Shown here one piece after another: positions 19,258 through 29,415 of a stretch of DNA of 64,000 nucleotides. The position numbers were made by a program, and so were the translations under genes. The notes below the pieces were generated by a model that worked only from the letters and a program-made list of their open reading frames with translations, was not told the origin of the DNA and did not search any database. Numbering within the stretch: position 1 is the stretch's first letter; each line of letters opens with the position of its first letter. The stretch comes from Sphingobacterium populi (lineage in GTDB: Bacteria > Bacteroidota > Bacteroidia > Sphingobacteriales > Sphingobacteriaceae): positions 558,001 to 622,000 of the forward strand of contig NZ_LQXS01000002.1 in NCBI RefSeq assembly GCF_001586775.1, given 5' to 3'.

Positions 19258-20475
19258 ATGCCCTCTATTTTCGCTTCGAATAATCTACAGAAGCCAACTT
19301 ATGCGCTCTTGCTGGCAGTATGTGTTGCGCATTTGTTCAACGATTTATTGCAATCCGTTATTCCGGCAATTTATCCACGTCTAGAAGCGCAGTACGATCT
19401 GAGTATGGCACAGATTGGTGTCATCACGCTGTGTTTTCAATTATCAGCTTCCATTTTTCAGCCTGTAGTTGGCGCTTATACCGATAAGCATCCTAAACCC
19501 TATTCACAAGTAATCGGCATGTTGTTTTCTACGGCGGGGATGGTCTCTTTAGCCTACGCAGCCAATTACGAGTGGATTTTGATTTCTGTAATTTTAGTCG
19601 GGATTGGCTCTTCGATCTTTCATCCCGAATCGGCACGCGTAGCCTACATGTCGGCCGGAGGCCGAAGAAGTTTTGCGCAAGCCATGTTTCAGATCGGTGG
19701 AAATACGGGCGCTGCTTTAGCGCCGTTGTTGATAGCTTGGATCGTCATTCCGAATGGTCAATTGTATATTCTTTGGTTTGCCCTGATCGCGATAATTTCA
19801 CAAGTCATTTTGGGTTATATTGGCCGTTGGTACAGCCGACATCTGCGTTTGGTGCAATCTCGCCCTAAGAAAGCGATCTTACTGCCCGATTTATCTCCGG
19901 CAAAGATCAATTGGTCTGTCGTCATCTTATTAGTACTCATCTTTTCAAAATACTTCTACACCGCTAGTATTACGAGTTATTTTCAGTTCTATACGATTCA
20001 ACGTTTTGGTTTGACCGAAGTACAAGCGCAAGTGTATCTGTTTTATTTCTTAATTGCGGTCGCGGTCGGTTCTCTTCTGGGAGGAATGTTGGGTGATTAC
20101 GTGGGTCGCAAATACATTATTTGGTTCTCGGTGTTGGGTTGTGCGCCATTTACATTACTATTGCCCTACGTAGACCTATTTTGGACGGGCATACTCATCG
20201 TTATAATCGGACTTATTCTTTCCTCCGCTTTTGCGGCTATACTCGTTTTCGCGCAAGAGTTGTTGCCACGCAAATTGGGCATGGTTTCAGGCTTATTTTA
20301 TGGTTTTGCTTTTGGTATGGGCGGATTAGGATCTGCTGTTCTGGGCTGGTGGGCAGATCATACATCCATCAACTTCATTTACCAAGTTTGTTCTTATTTG
20401 CCTTTATTAGGAATTATAGCTTATTTCTTACCAGATATGAAGAAGGTGACATTCCGTCCTTTGGATGCAAGCTAA
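19258..20475 (+). CDS. MFS transporter, fosmidomycin resistance (Fsr)-like
   Basis: 405 residues with about 12 hydrophobic segments. The N-terminal AVCVAHLFNDLLQSVIPAIYP, the loop DKHPKPYSQ after helix 2 and GIGSSIFHPESARVAY are characteristic of the Fsr branch of the major facilitator superfamily. E. coli Fsr exports fosmidomycin; the natural substrate is uncertain. A terminator follows shared with the convergent helicase gene. Confidence 0.82.
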   Translation: MPSIFASNNLQKPTYALLLAVCVAHLFNDLLQSVIPAIYPRLEAQYDLSMAQIGVITLCFQLSASIFQPVVGAYTDKHPKPYSQVIGMLFSTAGMVSLAYAANYEWILISVILVGIGSSIFHPESARVAYMSAGGRRSFAQAMFQIGGNTGAALAPLLIAWIVIPNGQLYILWFALIAIISQVILGYIGRWYSRHLRLVQSRPKKAILLPDLSPAKINWSVVILLVLIFSKYFYTASITSYFQFYTIQRFGLTEVQAQVYLFYFLIAVAVGSLLGGMLGDYVGRKYIIWFSVLGCAPFTLLLPYVDLFWTGILIVIIGLILSSAFAAILVFAQELLPRKLGMVSGLFYGFAFGMGGLGSAVLGWWADHTSINFIYQVCSYLPLLGIIAYFLPDMKKVTFRPLDAS

Positions 20476-20556
20476 TGAAAGGTAATAGGGTTTGATGGGT
20501 GTGTGTGCTCCTTAGTAGCAATGAAAGCGTTAAAAAAAGAATAATATGCAAAAAAC

Positions 20557-20592
20557 AAAGGGATCAACAGTAGTATACTATTGATCCCTTTT
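20557..20592. terminator. Bidirectional terminator (fsr-like / deaD)
   Basis: An 11-bp perfect stem (20557-20567 with 20581-20591) carries A-rich sequence on one side and T-rich on the other, between convergent genes. The loop itself contains the palindrome TAGTATACTA. Confidence 0.75.
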
Positions 20593-20613
20593 AGTGTATT
20601 ATAAAGCTAAGAT

Positions 20614-22416
20614 TTAGAACTTGCTTCTAGAAGACGAAGAAGAAGATCTGCGTTTTCCAGAAAAGTCTTTGAATCCACCGCCTCTGCTATCGTCAGAACG
20701 GTAAGAGCGTCCGCCACTTGGACGGCCACCACGAGGACGATCTCCGCCACCGCTGCGGCCACGACGTTCGCCGCCACCACCGCCTTCACCTGAAACTTCG
20801 ATGCGTACACCACGACCGTTGAAGTCTACATTCTGGAATCCTTGGATTACCTTTTCCACTTCAGCGTCTTGCACCTCGAAGAAGGTAAATACGCCTTTCA
20901 AGTCGATTTTACCGATATTCTTACCAGAGATACGTGTATTGTTACAGATGTAACCCAACATATCACCACGAGAGAAATCATCTACCGATCCTAGGTTGAT
21001 AAACAAACGAGTATATCCTTTAGAACCTTCTCTGCTACGGCCTTCACGACGATCTCCACGTTCACCACGATCCGAGCGAATATCGCGCGCGTCTACGTTA
21101 AGATCTGGCGCATTGCGGTAATAATCTAAGAACTTGTTGAATTCTAAAGAAGCAAAACGTGCGATGATCTCTTCTTTACTCAAATCTTGGAAGTTATCCA
21201 TGATCGCAGGTAAAAATGGTGCGATCTCGTCTTGATTGACCGTTACATTATTGATTTTGTCAACGATTTTGAAAAGCTGTTTCTCACATACTTCTGAACC
21301 AGTTGGCACATTTTTCTTTTCGAAAGGTTTACCAATGATTTTTTCGATATGACGAATTTTGCTCAACTCTTTCACATTTACCAACGAAATCGAAATACCT
21401 GTTTTTCCGGCACGAGCTGTACGACCAGAACGGTGTGTATAGTTCTCTACCTCATCTGGCAACGAATAGTTGATTACGTGAGTTACATCGTTTACATCGA
21501 TACCACGAGCAGCTACGTCCGTTGCAATAAGCAACTGAAGGCTACGGTCACGGTAACGTTTCATCACGCGGTCACGTTGCTGCTGCGATAAATCACCGTG
21601 CAATGAATCTGCATTGTAACCATCTTTCATCAACGCTTCTGCGATCTCTTGTGTTTCGATCTTAGTACGACAGAATACGATTCCGAAGATCTGAGGGTAC
21701 GAGTCAACGATGCGTTTGAAAGCAGCGTATTTGTCTCTAGCTCTGATCAAGAAGTACTGGTGTTCGATGTTTGCATTTCCCGTATTTTTAGTTCCTACGG
21801 TCAATTCAAATGGATCGGTCATGTATTTCTGCGCAATACGACGAACCTCTTTAGGCATCGTGGCAGAAAATAACCAAGTTTTTTTTGTGTCTGGAGTTTC
21901 TGAAAGAATATTATTGATATCCTCCTGAAATCCCATGTTAAGCATCTCGTCTGCTTCGTCCAATACAACGTAATTTACCTGTGAAAAATCAACAGCTTTA
22001 CGGCCGATGATATCCAGCATACGTCCTGGAGTAGCGACTACGATCTGTACACCACGTCTGATTTGGCGCAATTGATCACTAATGTTCGCACCTCCATATA
22101 CAGCAACCACGCTCACACCGTCGATGTATTTTGCGAATTTTTCCAAATCTCTAGAGATTTGCAAACACAATTCACGTGTCGGGCAAAGTACTAAGGCTTG
22201 TGGATGCTTTTGTGAAGGATCGATTTGTTCTAATAGAGGGAGACCGAATGCTGCTGTCTTCCCTGTGCCGGTTTGGGCTAATCCGACAAAATCGTTGTTG
22301 CCAGTCAATAAAACAGGAATGGCTTGTTCCTGGATAGGAGAAGGTTTTTCGAAACCTAACTCGGTGACTGCATTAACAATCTCATGACGGATTCCCAATT
22401 CTAAAAATGGGTTCAT
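20614..22416 (-). CDS. deaD: DEAD-box RNA helicase
   Basis: 600 residues from the ATG at 22416 (MNPFLELG); the longer frame upstream has no family sequence and spans the likely promoter. All motifs are present: Q-motif GFEKPSPIQEQAIP, AQTGTGKT, PTRELCLQ, TPGR, DEADEML, SAT and HRSGRTARAG. A DbpA-type RNA-binding domain (about residues 480-555) follows and then a Gly/Arg/Ser-rich tail typical of CsdA/DeaD-like cold-shock helicases in Bacteroidota. Role: RNA unwinding in ribosome assembly or mRNA turnover. Confidence 0.92.
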   Translation of the reverse strand: MNPFLELGIRHEIVNAVTELGFEKPSPIQEQAIPVLLTGNNDFVGLAQTGTGKTAAFGLPLLEQIDPSQKHPQALVLCPTRELCLQISRDLEKFAKYIDGVSVVAVYGGANISDQLRQIRRGVQIVVATPGRMLDIIGRKAVDFSQVNYVVLDEADEMLNMGFQEDINNILSETPDTKKTWLFSATMPKEVRRIAQKYMTDPFELTVGTKNTGNANIEHQYFLIRARDKYAAFKRIVDSYPQIFGIVFCRTKIETQEIAEALMKDGYNADSLHGDLSQQQRDRVMKRYRDRSLQLLIATDVAARGIDVNDVTHVINYSLPDEVENYTHRSGRTARAGKTGISISLVNVKELSKIRHIEKIIGKPFEKKNVPTGSEVCEKQLFKIVDKINNVTVNQDEIAPFLPAIMDNFQDLSKEEIIARFASLEFNKFLDYYRNAPDLNVDARDIRSDRGERGDRREGRSREGSKGYTRLFINLGSVDDFSRGDMLGYICNNTRISGKNIGKIDLKGVFTFFEVQDAEVEKVIQGFQNVDFNGRGVRIEVSGEGGGGGERRGRSGGGDRPRGGRPSGGRSYRSDDSRGGGFKDFSGKRRSSSSSSRSKF

Positions 22417-22456
22417 GAAATAAATTATACAATAGGCTATATTGCCTAAGGCGGTG

Positions 22457-22464
22457 CAAAGATA
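22457..22464 (-). promoter_or_regulatory. -7 box of DEAD-box helicase gene
   Basis: Minus-strand TATCTTTG is a full -7 match 40 nt before the ATG at 22416, which rules out the longer upstream start. No -33 TTG at the expected distance. Confidence 0.4.
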
Positions 22465-22539
22465 AGAGTAATAAGTTGTAAAACCTAAAATATTATCAAA
22501 CAATATTTTACGAGTCCATTTGGGGTTTCCTATTTGTCG

Positions 22540-22570
22540 TTGCGATTTGATACAGAACCTTGTATCTTTG
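22540..22570 (+). promoter_or_regulatory. Promoter of rpe
   Basis: TTG (22540-22542) and TATCTTTG (22563-22570) with 20 nt between match the Bacteroidota consensus. The start is predicted near 22577, 13 nt before the ATG. Confidence 0.5.
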
Positions 22571-22589
22571 ATTTTATTCAAAAACCACC

Positions 22590-23273
22590 ATGAACATGAT
22601 TACACCGCACCTCATCGCGCCTTCAATGCTCGCAGCAGATTTTGCCCATCTTCAACGAGATGTAGATATGGTCAATCAAAGTAAGGCCGACTGGTTTCAT
22701 ATCGATATTATGGACGGTGTGTTTGTGCCCAATATATCTTTCGGTTTTCCGGTGATGAAAGCAATACACCAATACGCCACTAAACCTTTGGATGTGCATT
22801 TGATGATAGAGCAGCCGGATCGGTATTTTGCCGAGTTCAAGGAGGCTGGAGCGGCAAATATAACTGTACATTTTGAAGCGTGTACGCATCTGCATCGTAG
22901 TATTGCAGCGATCAAAGAATTAGGGTGCTTGGCGGGAGTAGCGCTTAATCCTCACACGCCCGTACATTTGCTTAAAGACATGATCGCTGATGTAGATATG
23001 GTACTTATTATGTCGGTTAATCCAGGTTTTGGCGGTCAGCAGTTTATCGAACATACGTATACAAAAATTCGTGAATTGCGGCAGCTGGCGACGGGAGTGA
23101 ATGATAGCTTATTGATTGAAATCGATGGTGGAGTCAGTTTAAGCAATGCTACAGCATTGATAGAGGCAGGGGCTGATGTCTTAGTGGCTGGTAGTTTTGT
23201 GTTCAATTCAGCTAATCCGATCGATACCATTGAAGCGCTTAAATTAGCTGATTCCGATCTGCGAACTATCTAA
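22590..23273 (+). CDS. rpe: Ribulose-phosphate 3-epimerase
   Basis: 227 residues, a complete TIM-barrel epimerase. Signatures: APSMLAADFAHL at the N-terminus, WFHIDIMDGVFVPNISFG with metal-binding His and Asp, MSVNPGFGGQQF, and EIDGGVS with the catalytic Asp. It interconverts ribulose-5-phosphate and xylulose-5-phosphate in the pentose phosphate pathway. A second ATG at 22596 is an alternative start. Monocistronic in appearance, with its own promoter. Confidence 0.95.
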   Translation: MNMITPHLIAPSMLAADFAHLQRDVDMVNQSKADWFHIDIMDGVFVPNISFGFPVMKAIHQYATKPLDVHLMIEQPDRYFAEFKEAGAANITVHFEACTHLHRSIAAIKELGCLAGVALNPHTPVHLLKDMIADVDMVLIMSVNPGFGGQQFIEHTYTKIRELRQLATGVNDSLLIEIDGGVSLSNATALIEAGADVLVAGSFVFNSANPIDTIEALKLADSDLRTI

Positions 23274-23754
23274 ATTATTCTTATAAATCAAGTTTCGCAC
23301 TATTCATTGTAACAATCTGTGAGTTAATTGTTTAAGTGTTAATTTAGAATATTTCCAAATTTACCACCTATTAGGGTTATTTTCGTATAAAAGCTGGTTA
23401 TTTAGTATTTTTGCCTATAGAGTTACGGCGTTATTTTTTCGCTACGAATAGGTAAGAAATCGTGAGAAAGTTGCCAAAGAATGATGATTTTCGTGCCCTG
23501 GCTATCATCTTCAATGCAGTGTAAATGAAAAGGTGATTCTTCCAATTTATGAATGAAAGGTAATTCCAGTCGGTGCGGTGTAGTATGCAATGTATTTCTT
23601 TTTAATCAAAATTTTTTGTATACTATTGAATATGTTAGGTTTAGGTAAATAGGATATGGTGTTCTATTTGTTTTGAAGCAAAGGTTATTAAAATAAAAAT
23701 TGGGGCTGATCGCCTGTCACAGATCCGCCATCAGCGAAAATATTAAGATTTGAT
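23274..23754. other. 481-bp intergenic leader region of acnB
   Basis: No gene of normal size. It holds a -7-like TATTTTTG at 23406-23413, a second candidate promoter (TTG at 23616-23618, TAGGTTTA at 23636-23643, 17 nt apart), a 6-bp inverted repeat GCTGAT/ATCAGC at 23705-23710 and 23730-23735 about 20 nt before the acnB start, and a short minus-strand frame described separately. I cannot say which start is used. Confidence 0.4.
23423..23590 (-). CDS. Possible 55-residue protein or gene remnant
   Basis: A minus-strand frame from a TTG at 23590 to a TAA at 23423-23425 reads as a plausible protein rather than random sequence: it has amphipathic stretches (HRLELPFIHKLEES, KIIILWQLSHDF) and no low-complexity runs. 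It has no ATG, an in-frame stop lies a few codons upstream, and no promoter match is found. I do not recognise it. It may be a small gene with a rare start, or the tail of a decayed one. Confidence 0.25.
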   Translation of the reverse strand: MHTTPHRLELPFIHKLEESPFHLHCIEDDSQGTKIIILWQLSHDFLPIRSEKITP

Positions 23755-26526
23755 ATGAATATTTACAACGAATATATACAGGAAGTAGAAGGTAGAAAGC
23801 ATCAAGGGCTACATCCTAAACCAATCGATAGCGATGAGTTGCTGAGTGCAATTATCGAACAAATTAAGGATAACCAGCACGAGCACAGAGCAGAGTCACT
23901 AAAGTTATTTATATACAATACCTTACCGGGTACTACTAGTGCTGCAGGTGTAAAGGCGCAATTCTTGAAAGAGATTATTCTAGAACAAGAAGCGGTGGCG
24001 GAGATTACACCTACTTATGCATTTGAGTTGCTGTCGCACATGAAAGGTGGGCCATCCATAGCTGTGCTTTTGGATCTTGCTTTAGGTGCTAATCAAGCGA
24101 TTGCCACACAAGCGGCCGAGGTACTAAAAACACAGGTTTTCCTTTACGAAGCAGATACCGATCGTTTGAAAGATGCCTTTCACAGCGGAAATCCGATCGC
24201 TAGAGAAATTGTAGAAAGTTATGCGAAGGCAGAATTTTTTACTAAACTTCCAGAGGTTCCAGAAGAAATCAAGATTGTAACCTTTATTGCAGGTGAAGGA
24301 GATATATCGACCGATTTGCTTTCTCCAGGTAATCAAGCGCATTCGCGTTCTGATCGTGAGTTGCATGGTAAGTGTATGATAACTCCAGAAGCGCAACAGC
24401 AGATTCAGGACTTGCAGATGCAGCATCCTGATAGAAGTGTGATGCTGATTGCAGAGAAAGGTACAATGGGTGTAGGATCTTCACGCATGTCTGGCGTGAA
24501 CAACGTGGCGTTGTGGACTGGAAAGCAAGCTAGCCCTTACGTACCTTTTGTAAATATTGCGCCAATTGTCGGCGGTACAAATGGTATTTCACCTATTTTC
24601 TTGACAACTGTGGATGTGACAGGTGGTATAGGTATCGATTTAAAGAATTGGGTGAAGAAAGTAGATGCAGTGGGCAATGTATTGCGCAATGAAAAAAATG
24701 AGCCAATCCTAGAAGAAGTTTATTCGGTGGCTACTGGCACAGAGTTGACTATCAATACTAAGACAAAAAAATTATATCAAGGCGAAAGAGAGCTTATTGA
24801 TATCTCTAAAGCGTTGACGCCACAGAAAATGGAGTTTATCAAAGCTGGCGGTTCTTATGCCATCGTATTTGGTAAGAAAATCCAAACTTTTGCGGCACAA
24901 TTGTTAGATATCGAAACGCCATTGGTATTTGCTCCTTCAAAAGAAGTTTCTGTAGACGGACAGGGATTGACGGCTGTAGAGAAGATCTTTAATAAGAACG
25001 CAGTAGGGGTTACGCCAGGGAAGATATTGCATGCCGGTTCAGATGTTCGTGTCCAAGTGAATATTGTCGGATCGCAAGATACAACCGGATTGATGACCGC
25101 ACAAGAATTGGAAGCTATGGCTGCCACTGTTATTTCACCAGTTGTAGATGGCGCTTATCAATCAGGCTGTCATACGGCATCTGTTTGGGATAAAAAGGCA
25201 CAAGCCAACATTCCAAAATTGATGAAATTCATGAATGGCTTTGGATTGATTACCGCTCGTGATCCTAAAGATCAGTATCATGCAATGACAGACGTAATCC
25301 ACAAAGTACTAAATGATATTACCATCGATGAATGGGCCATCATCATCGGTGGTGACTCACACACTAGGATGTCCAAAGGTGTAGCATTTGGTGCTGACTC
25401 CGGAACTGTTGCTTTAGCTTTAGCCACAGGTGAAGCTTCTATGCCAATTCCAGAATCTGTGAAAGTCACTTTCAAAGGTAGCATGCAAGAGCATATGGAT
25501 TTTCGTGATGTAGTGCATGCTACACAATCACAAATGTTGCAGCAGTTCGGTGGAGAAAATGTTTTCCAAGGTCGGATCATTGAGGTGCACATAGGTACAT
25601 TGTTGGCCGATCAAGCCTTTACATTCACGGACTGGACAGCGGAGATGAAAGCAAAAGCATCTATCTGTATTTCGCAAGACGACACCTTAATCGAGTCATT
25701 GGAGATTGCCAAAAGCCGCATTCAAATCATGATCGAAAAAGGTATGGATAACAAAAATCAAGTACTACAAGGCTTGATCAACAAAGCGGATAAACGTATC
25801 GCCGAAATTAAATCTGGCGCCATCCCTGCTTTGACACCTGATGAGAATGCTAAATATTATGCAGAAGTAGTCATTGACTTGGATGTGATCAATGAACCAA
25901 TGATTGCAGATCCAGATGTGACTAATAAAGATGTATCTAAACGATATACTCACGATACTATTCGCGACCTGTCGTATTATGAAGGTGCCAAAAAAGTGGA
26001 TTTGGGCTTCGTAGGATCATGTATGGTACATAAAGGCGATTTGAAGATCGTGGCTCAAATGCTCAAGAACTTAGAAGCGCAGCAAGGTAAGGTAGCTTTT
26101 AACGCACCACTGGTAGTGGCAGCGCCAACCTACAACATCATTGACGAACTGGAGTCAGAAGGAGATTGGGAAATACTACAACGTTATTCGGGTTTTGAAT
26201 TCAGCGATTTGATGCCTAAAAATACCGCACGTACAGAATATGAGAATATCATGTATCTAGAGCGACCAGGTTGTAACCTGTGTATGGGTAATCAGGAGAA
26301 AGCAGCAAAAGGAGATACCGTGATGGCCACCTCTACAAGACTTTTCCAAGGTCGCGTTGTAGAAGATTCGGAGCGTAAGAAAGGTGAATCTTTACTAGCA
26401 TCTACTCCGGTAGTAGTCTTGTCATCTATCTTGGGCAGAATACCGACCATTGAGGAATATAAAGTCGCAGTTGAAGGTATAAACCTGACAAAATTTACAC
26501 CACTTGAAAAACAATTGGTAGGGTAA
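23755..26526 (+). CDS. acnB: Bifunctional aconitase 2/2-methylisocitrate dehydratase
   Basis: 923 residues, AcnB type. The N-terminal HEAT-like domain (about 1-155) and the swivel domain precede the catalytic domains, the order that separates AcnB from AcnA. 4Fe-4S ligands are visible as VGSCMVHKGD and RPGCNLCMGNQ (CxxC). GTMGVGSSRMSGVNN and GGDSHTRMSKGVAFGADSG bind substrate. It isomerises citrate to isocitrate in the TCA cycle and can act in methylcitrate metabolism. A second, AcnA-type aconitase begins 56 nt downstream. Confidence 0.95.
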   Translation: MNIYNEYIQEVEGRKHQGLHPKPIDSDELLSAIIEQIKDNQHEHRAESLKLFIYNTLPGTTSAAGVKAQFLKEIILEQEAVAEITPTYAFELLSHMKGGPSIAVLLDLALGANQAIATQAAEVLKTQVFLYEADTDRLKDAFHSGNPIAREIVESYAKAEFFTKLPEVPEEIKIVTFIAGEGDISTDLLSPGNQAHSRSDRELHGKCMITPEAQQQIQDLQMQHPDRSVMLIAEKGTMGVGSSRMSGVNNVALWTGKQASPYVPFVNIAPIVGGTNGISPIFLTTVDVTGGIGIDLKNWVKKVDAVGNVLRNEKNEPILEEVYSVATGTELTINTKTKKLYQGERELIDISKALTPQKMEFIKAGGSYAIVFGKKIQTFAAQLLDIETPLVFAPSKEVSVDGQGLTAVEKIFNKNAVGVTPGKILHAGSDVRVQVNIVGSQDTTGLMTAQELEAMAATVISPVVDGAYQSGCHTASVWDKKAQANIPKLMKFMNGFGLITARDPKDQYHAMTDVIHKVLNDITIDEWAIIIGGDSHTRMSKGVAFGADSGTVALALATGEASMPIPESVKVTFKGSMQEHMDFRDVVHATQSQMLQQFGGENVFQGRIIEVHIGTLLADQAFTFTDWTAEMKAKASICISQDDTLIESLEIAKSRIQIMIEKGMDNKNQVLQGLINKADKRIAEIKSGAIPALTPDENAKYYAEVVIDLDVINEPMIADPDVTNKDVSKRYTHDTIRDLSYYEGAKKVDLGFVGSCMVHKGDLKIVAQMLKNLEAQQGKVAFNAPLVVAAPTYNIIDELESEGDWEILQRYSGFEFSDLMPKNTARTEYENIMYLERPGCNLCMGNQEKAAKGDTVMATSTRLFQGRVVEDSERKKGESLLASTPVVVLSSILGRIPTIEEYKVAVEGINLTKFTPLEKQLVG

Positions 26527-26582
26527 TCTGTAATAGTTTTGAACTATTATTAGACAATTGAGAAGAGATAAATTAAAATAAT

Positions 26583-28859
26583 ATGGCTTTTGATATCAAT
26601 ATGATTGAGAAGGTGTACAGCCTTTATGAGGAGCGTGTAAACGCTGCCCGTAAAGTGGTTGGCCGCCCCTTGACTTTAGCAGAAAAGATTCTTTATACCC
26701 ACTTGTGGAATGGTAATGCACAAGAAGCATACGAAAGAGGACAATCGTACGTGGATTTTGCACCAGATCGCGTGGCGATGCAGGATGCTACCGCTCAAAT
26801 GGCTTTGTTGCAATTTATGCAGGCTGGCAGACCAAAGGTAGCTGTGCCCTCTACGGTTCATTGTGATCACCTCATCCAAGCAAGAGATGGCGCGCAGCAG
26901 GATCTGACGCGTGCTAAGGAAGAAAGCTCCGAAGTGTTTAATTTCTTGAGCTCTGTATCCAATAAATATGGTATTGGCTTCTGGAAGCCCGGTGCTGGTA
27001 TTATTCATCAGGTTGTATTGGAAAACTATGCGTTTCCAGGCGGTATGATGATTGGTACAGATTCGCACACGGTCAACGCTGGCGGACTCGGTATGGTAGC
27101 CATTGGTGTCGGAGGTGCAGATGCGTGTGATGTTATGGCCGGTTTGCCTTGGGAGTTGAAATTTCCAAAGCTAATTGGTGTTAAACTAACCGGTAAATTA
27201 TCTGGTTGGGCAACCGCTAAAGATGTGATTTTGAAAGTCGCAGGAATCCTGACGGTGAAAGGTGGTACAGGTGCTATTGTAGAGTATTTCGGAGAAGGTG
27301 CCAAATCCCTTTCGTGTACTGGTAAAGGAACCATCTGTAATATGGGTGCTGAGATCGGTGCCACCACGTCGACATTCGGATATGACGAATCGATGGAGCG
27401 CTATTTGCGCGCAACAGACCGTGCTGATGTTGCCGATGCAGCTAATAAAATTAAAGAACACCTTACTGGAGATGATGAAGTGTATGCAGATCCCGATACC
27501 TATTTTGATCAATTGATTGAAATCAATCTTTCTGACCTTGAGCCTTCATTGAATGGCCCTTTCACACCAGATTTGTACACGCCGATATCTCGCATGCGAG
27601 ATGAGGCGGATAAAAATGGTTGGCCTACTAAGGTAGAATGGGGATTGATCGGCTCCTGTACGAACTCCTCTTATGAAGATTTGTCCCGAGCGGCTTCTAT
27701 AGCTAAACAAGCAATCGATAAAGGATTAGTGACTAAGGCGGAATTTGGAATTAATCCAGGATCTGAGCAAGTGCGCTACACCGCCGATCGTGATGGTTTG
27801 CTGAAAACATTCACCGATCTCAATGCTACGTTGTTTACGAACGCTTGTGGGCCATGCATCGGGATGTGGGATCGCGCAGGCGCGGATAAGCGCGAGAAAA
27901 ATACGATCGTACATTCCTTCAACCGTAACTTTGCTAAACGTGCCGATGGTAATCCAAACACCTATGCATTCGTAACATCACCAGAGATGGTTGCTGCGAT
28001 TGCGATCTCCGGCGATTTAGGCTTTAATCCTGTTACTGATACCTTAACGAACCGAAATGGAGAGCAGGTCAAATTAGATCCGCCTACAGGAGACGAGTTG
28101 CCATCAAAAGGATTTGCCGTGGAAGATGCGGGCTATCAGGCTCCAGCGAAGGATGGTTCTGACGTTAGTGTGGATGTATCGCCAACGTCAGATCGTTTGC
28201 AATTGCTCGAGCCATTTGCTGCGTGGGAAGGTACAGATTTGAAGGGGCTAAAACTCCTGATCAAAGCAAAAGGAAAATGTACGACCGATCATATTTCTAT
28301 GGCCGGCCCATGGTTAAAATATCGCGGTCATTTGGATAATATTTCCAACAATCTGTTGATTGGTGCAGTCAACTTCTTCAATGACGAAACCGATACCGTG
28401 AAAAACCAGCTGACTGGCGAATACGGCGCTGTGCCAGCTACACAGCGTGATTATAAAGCACAAGGAATTGGATCAATCGTAGTAGGAGATGAGAACTATG
28501 GAGAAGGATCATCGCGCGAGCATGCGGCAATGGAGCCTCGGCATTTGGGCGTGCGTGCGGTTTTAGTAAAATCTTTTGCTCGTATCCATGAAACTAATCT
28601 AAAAAAGCAAGGCATGTTAGCACTAACGTTTGCTGATAAGGATGATTATGATAAAGTATTGGAAAATGATACGATTGATATTATCGGTTTAACAGATTTT
28701 GCTCCAAATAAATCGTTGACTTTAGTATTGCACCACGAGGATGGTACTTCGGATGAGATTGAAGTAAACCATTCGTACAATGCACAACAAATTGGTTGGT
28801 TTAAAGCGGGTGCGGCATTAAACATTATTCGACAAAAACAGGCTGATAAAGCAGAATAG
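26583..28859 (+). CDS. Aconitate hydratase, AcnA/mitochondrial type
   Basis: 758 residues with no HEAT domain, the layout of mitochondrial-type aconitases. 4Fe-4S ligands sit in [12 protein letters not shown] and [45 protein letters not shown] and [19 protein letters not shown] are diagnostic. The swivel domain is C-terminal. It probably shares a transcript with acnB (56-nt gap, no terminator between). Why both are kept side by side is not shown by sequence; differing oxygen stability is a known contrast between the two E. coli enzymes. Confidence 0.93.
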   Translation: MAFDINMIEKVYSLYEERVNAARKVVGRPLTLAEKILYTHLWNGNAQEAYERGQSYVDFAPDRVAMQDATAQMALLQFMQAGRPKVAVPSTVHCDHLIQARDGAQQDLTRAKEESSEVFNFLSSVSNKYGIGFWKPGAGIIHQVVLENYAFPGGMMIGTDSHTVNAGGLGMVAIGVGGADACDVMAGLPWELKFPKLIGVKLTGKLSGWATAKDVILKVAGILTVKGGTGAIVEYFGEGAKSLSCTGKGTICNMGAEIGATTSTFGYDESMERYLRATDRADVADAANKIKEHLTGDDEVYADPDTYFDQLIEINLSDLEPSLNGPFTPDLYTPISRMRDEADKNGWPTKVEWGLIGSCTNSSYEDLSRAASIAKQAIDKGLVTKAEFGINPGSEQVRYTADRDGLLKTFTDLNATLFTNACGPCIGMWDRAGADKREKNTIVHSFNRNFAKRADGNPNTYAFVTSPEMVAAIAISGDLGFNPVTDTLTNRNGEQVKLDPPTGDELPSKGFAVEDAGYQAPAKDGSDVSVDVSPTSDRLQLLEPFAAWEGTDLKGLKLLIKAKGKCTTDHISMAGPWLKYRGHLDNISNNLLIGAVNFFNDETDTVKNQLTGEYGAVPATQRDYKAQGIGSIVVGDENYGEGSSREHAAMEPRHLGVRAVLVKSFARIHETNLKKQGMLALTFADKDDYDKVLENDTIDIIGLTDFAPNKSLTLVLHHEDGTSDEIEVNHSYNAQQIGWFKAGAALNIIRQKQADKAE

Positions 28860-28891
28860 TAATAGTGTTGCTTATAAAGCAATCGAGAAAA

Positions 28892-28928
28892 AAAAGGCCG
28901 GATTTACATCATGTAAATCCGGCCTTTT
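28892..28928. terminator. Bidirectional terminator (aconitase / DUF5606)
   Basis: Arms 28892-28909 and 28911-28928 are perfectly complementary over 18 bp, with A-runs and T-runs at the ends. It separates convergent genes. Confidence 0.85.
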
Positions 28929-28965
28929 GTGTAACTGCTAAGTCAGGATGAAACCCGCTTCAGTT

Positions 28966-29382
28966 TTAAGCTTGCTCTTCGCCAAGGGGTTCTGGAGATT
29001 CTTCATCAAACAAAGGAAGTTCTTTGATGATCGTGTACCACGTAATAACTTTCTTAATATCGGAGCTGTATACACGGCTCTCATCGTGACCTGGAGCCAC
29101 TTCTCTGAAAAATTCACGAAGCGTATTGCCATCGGCTTTCACAGCAGGCACTTCAATATCGCTATTTTTCAAAGTTTCAAAAATCTCTAATAACCGGATT
29201 TCTTCTTCTTCGCCATAGATCGTGATATCTTCCAAAGTTGCCATCTTCGTATTCGAAAGGTTGATGACTGATTTTACCTTCGCTGCATCTAAGCTCTCTA
29301 AGATGAAACCACCTTTGTTTTGACCGATTAACTTAAATAATCCCGGCTTACCTGTTACAGAAACTAATCCTCTTAAATTCAT
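28966..29382 (-). CDS. DUF5606 family protein
   Basis: 138 residues, starting MNLRGLVSVTGKPGLFKLIGQNKGGFILESL, which matches the Bacteroidota-specific DUF5606 family. A small beta-rich N-terminal domain is followed by a helical part with AVKADGNTLREFFREVAPG and an acidic C-terminus. Cytoplasmic, no motif for catalysis. It lies 33 nt after the cyclophilin gene and is probably co-transcribed with it. Function unknown. Confidence 0.8.
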   Translation of the reverse strand: MNLRGLVSVTGKPGLFKLIGQNKGGFILESLDAAKVKSVINLSNTKMATLEDITIYGEEEEIRLLEIFETLKNSDIEVPAVKADGNTLREFFREVAPGHDESRVYSSDIKKVITWYTIIKELPLFDEESPEPLGEEQA

Positions 29383-29415
29383 ATCTTTTTGTTGTGCGTA
29401 TTTATGAATAGATTA

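Noticed and set aside
20614..20800. Repetitive GGC/CGG-rich DNA at the helicase 3' end
   Set aside because: It encodes the Gly/Arg-rich tail of the DEAD-box helicase, not a DNA repeat element.
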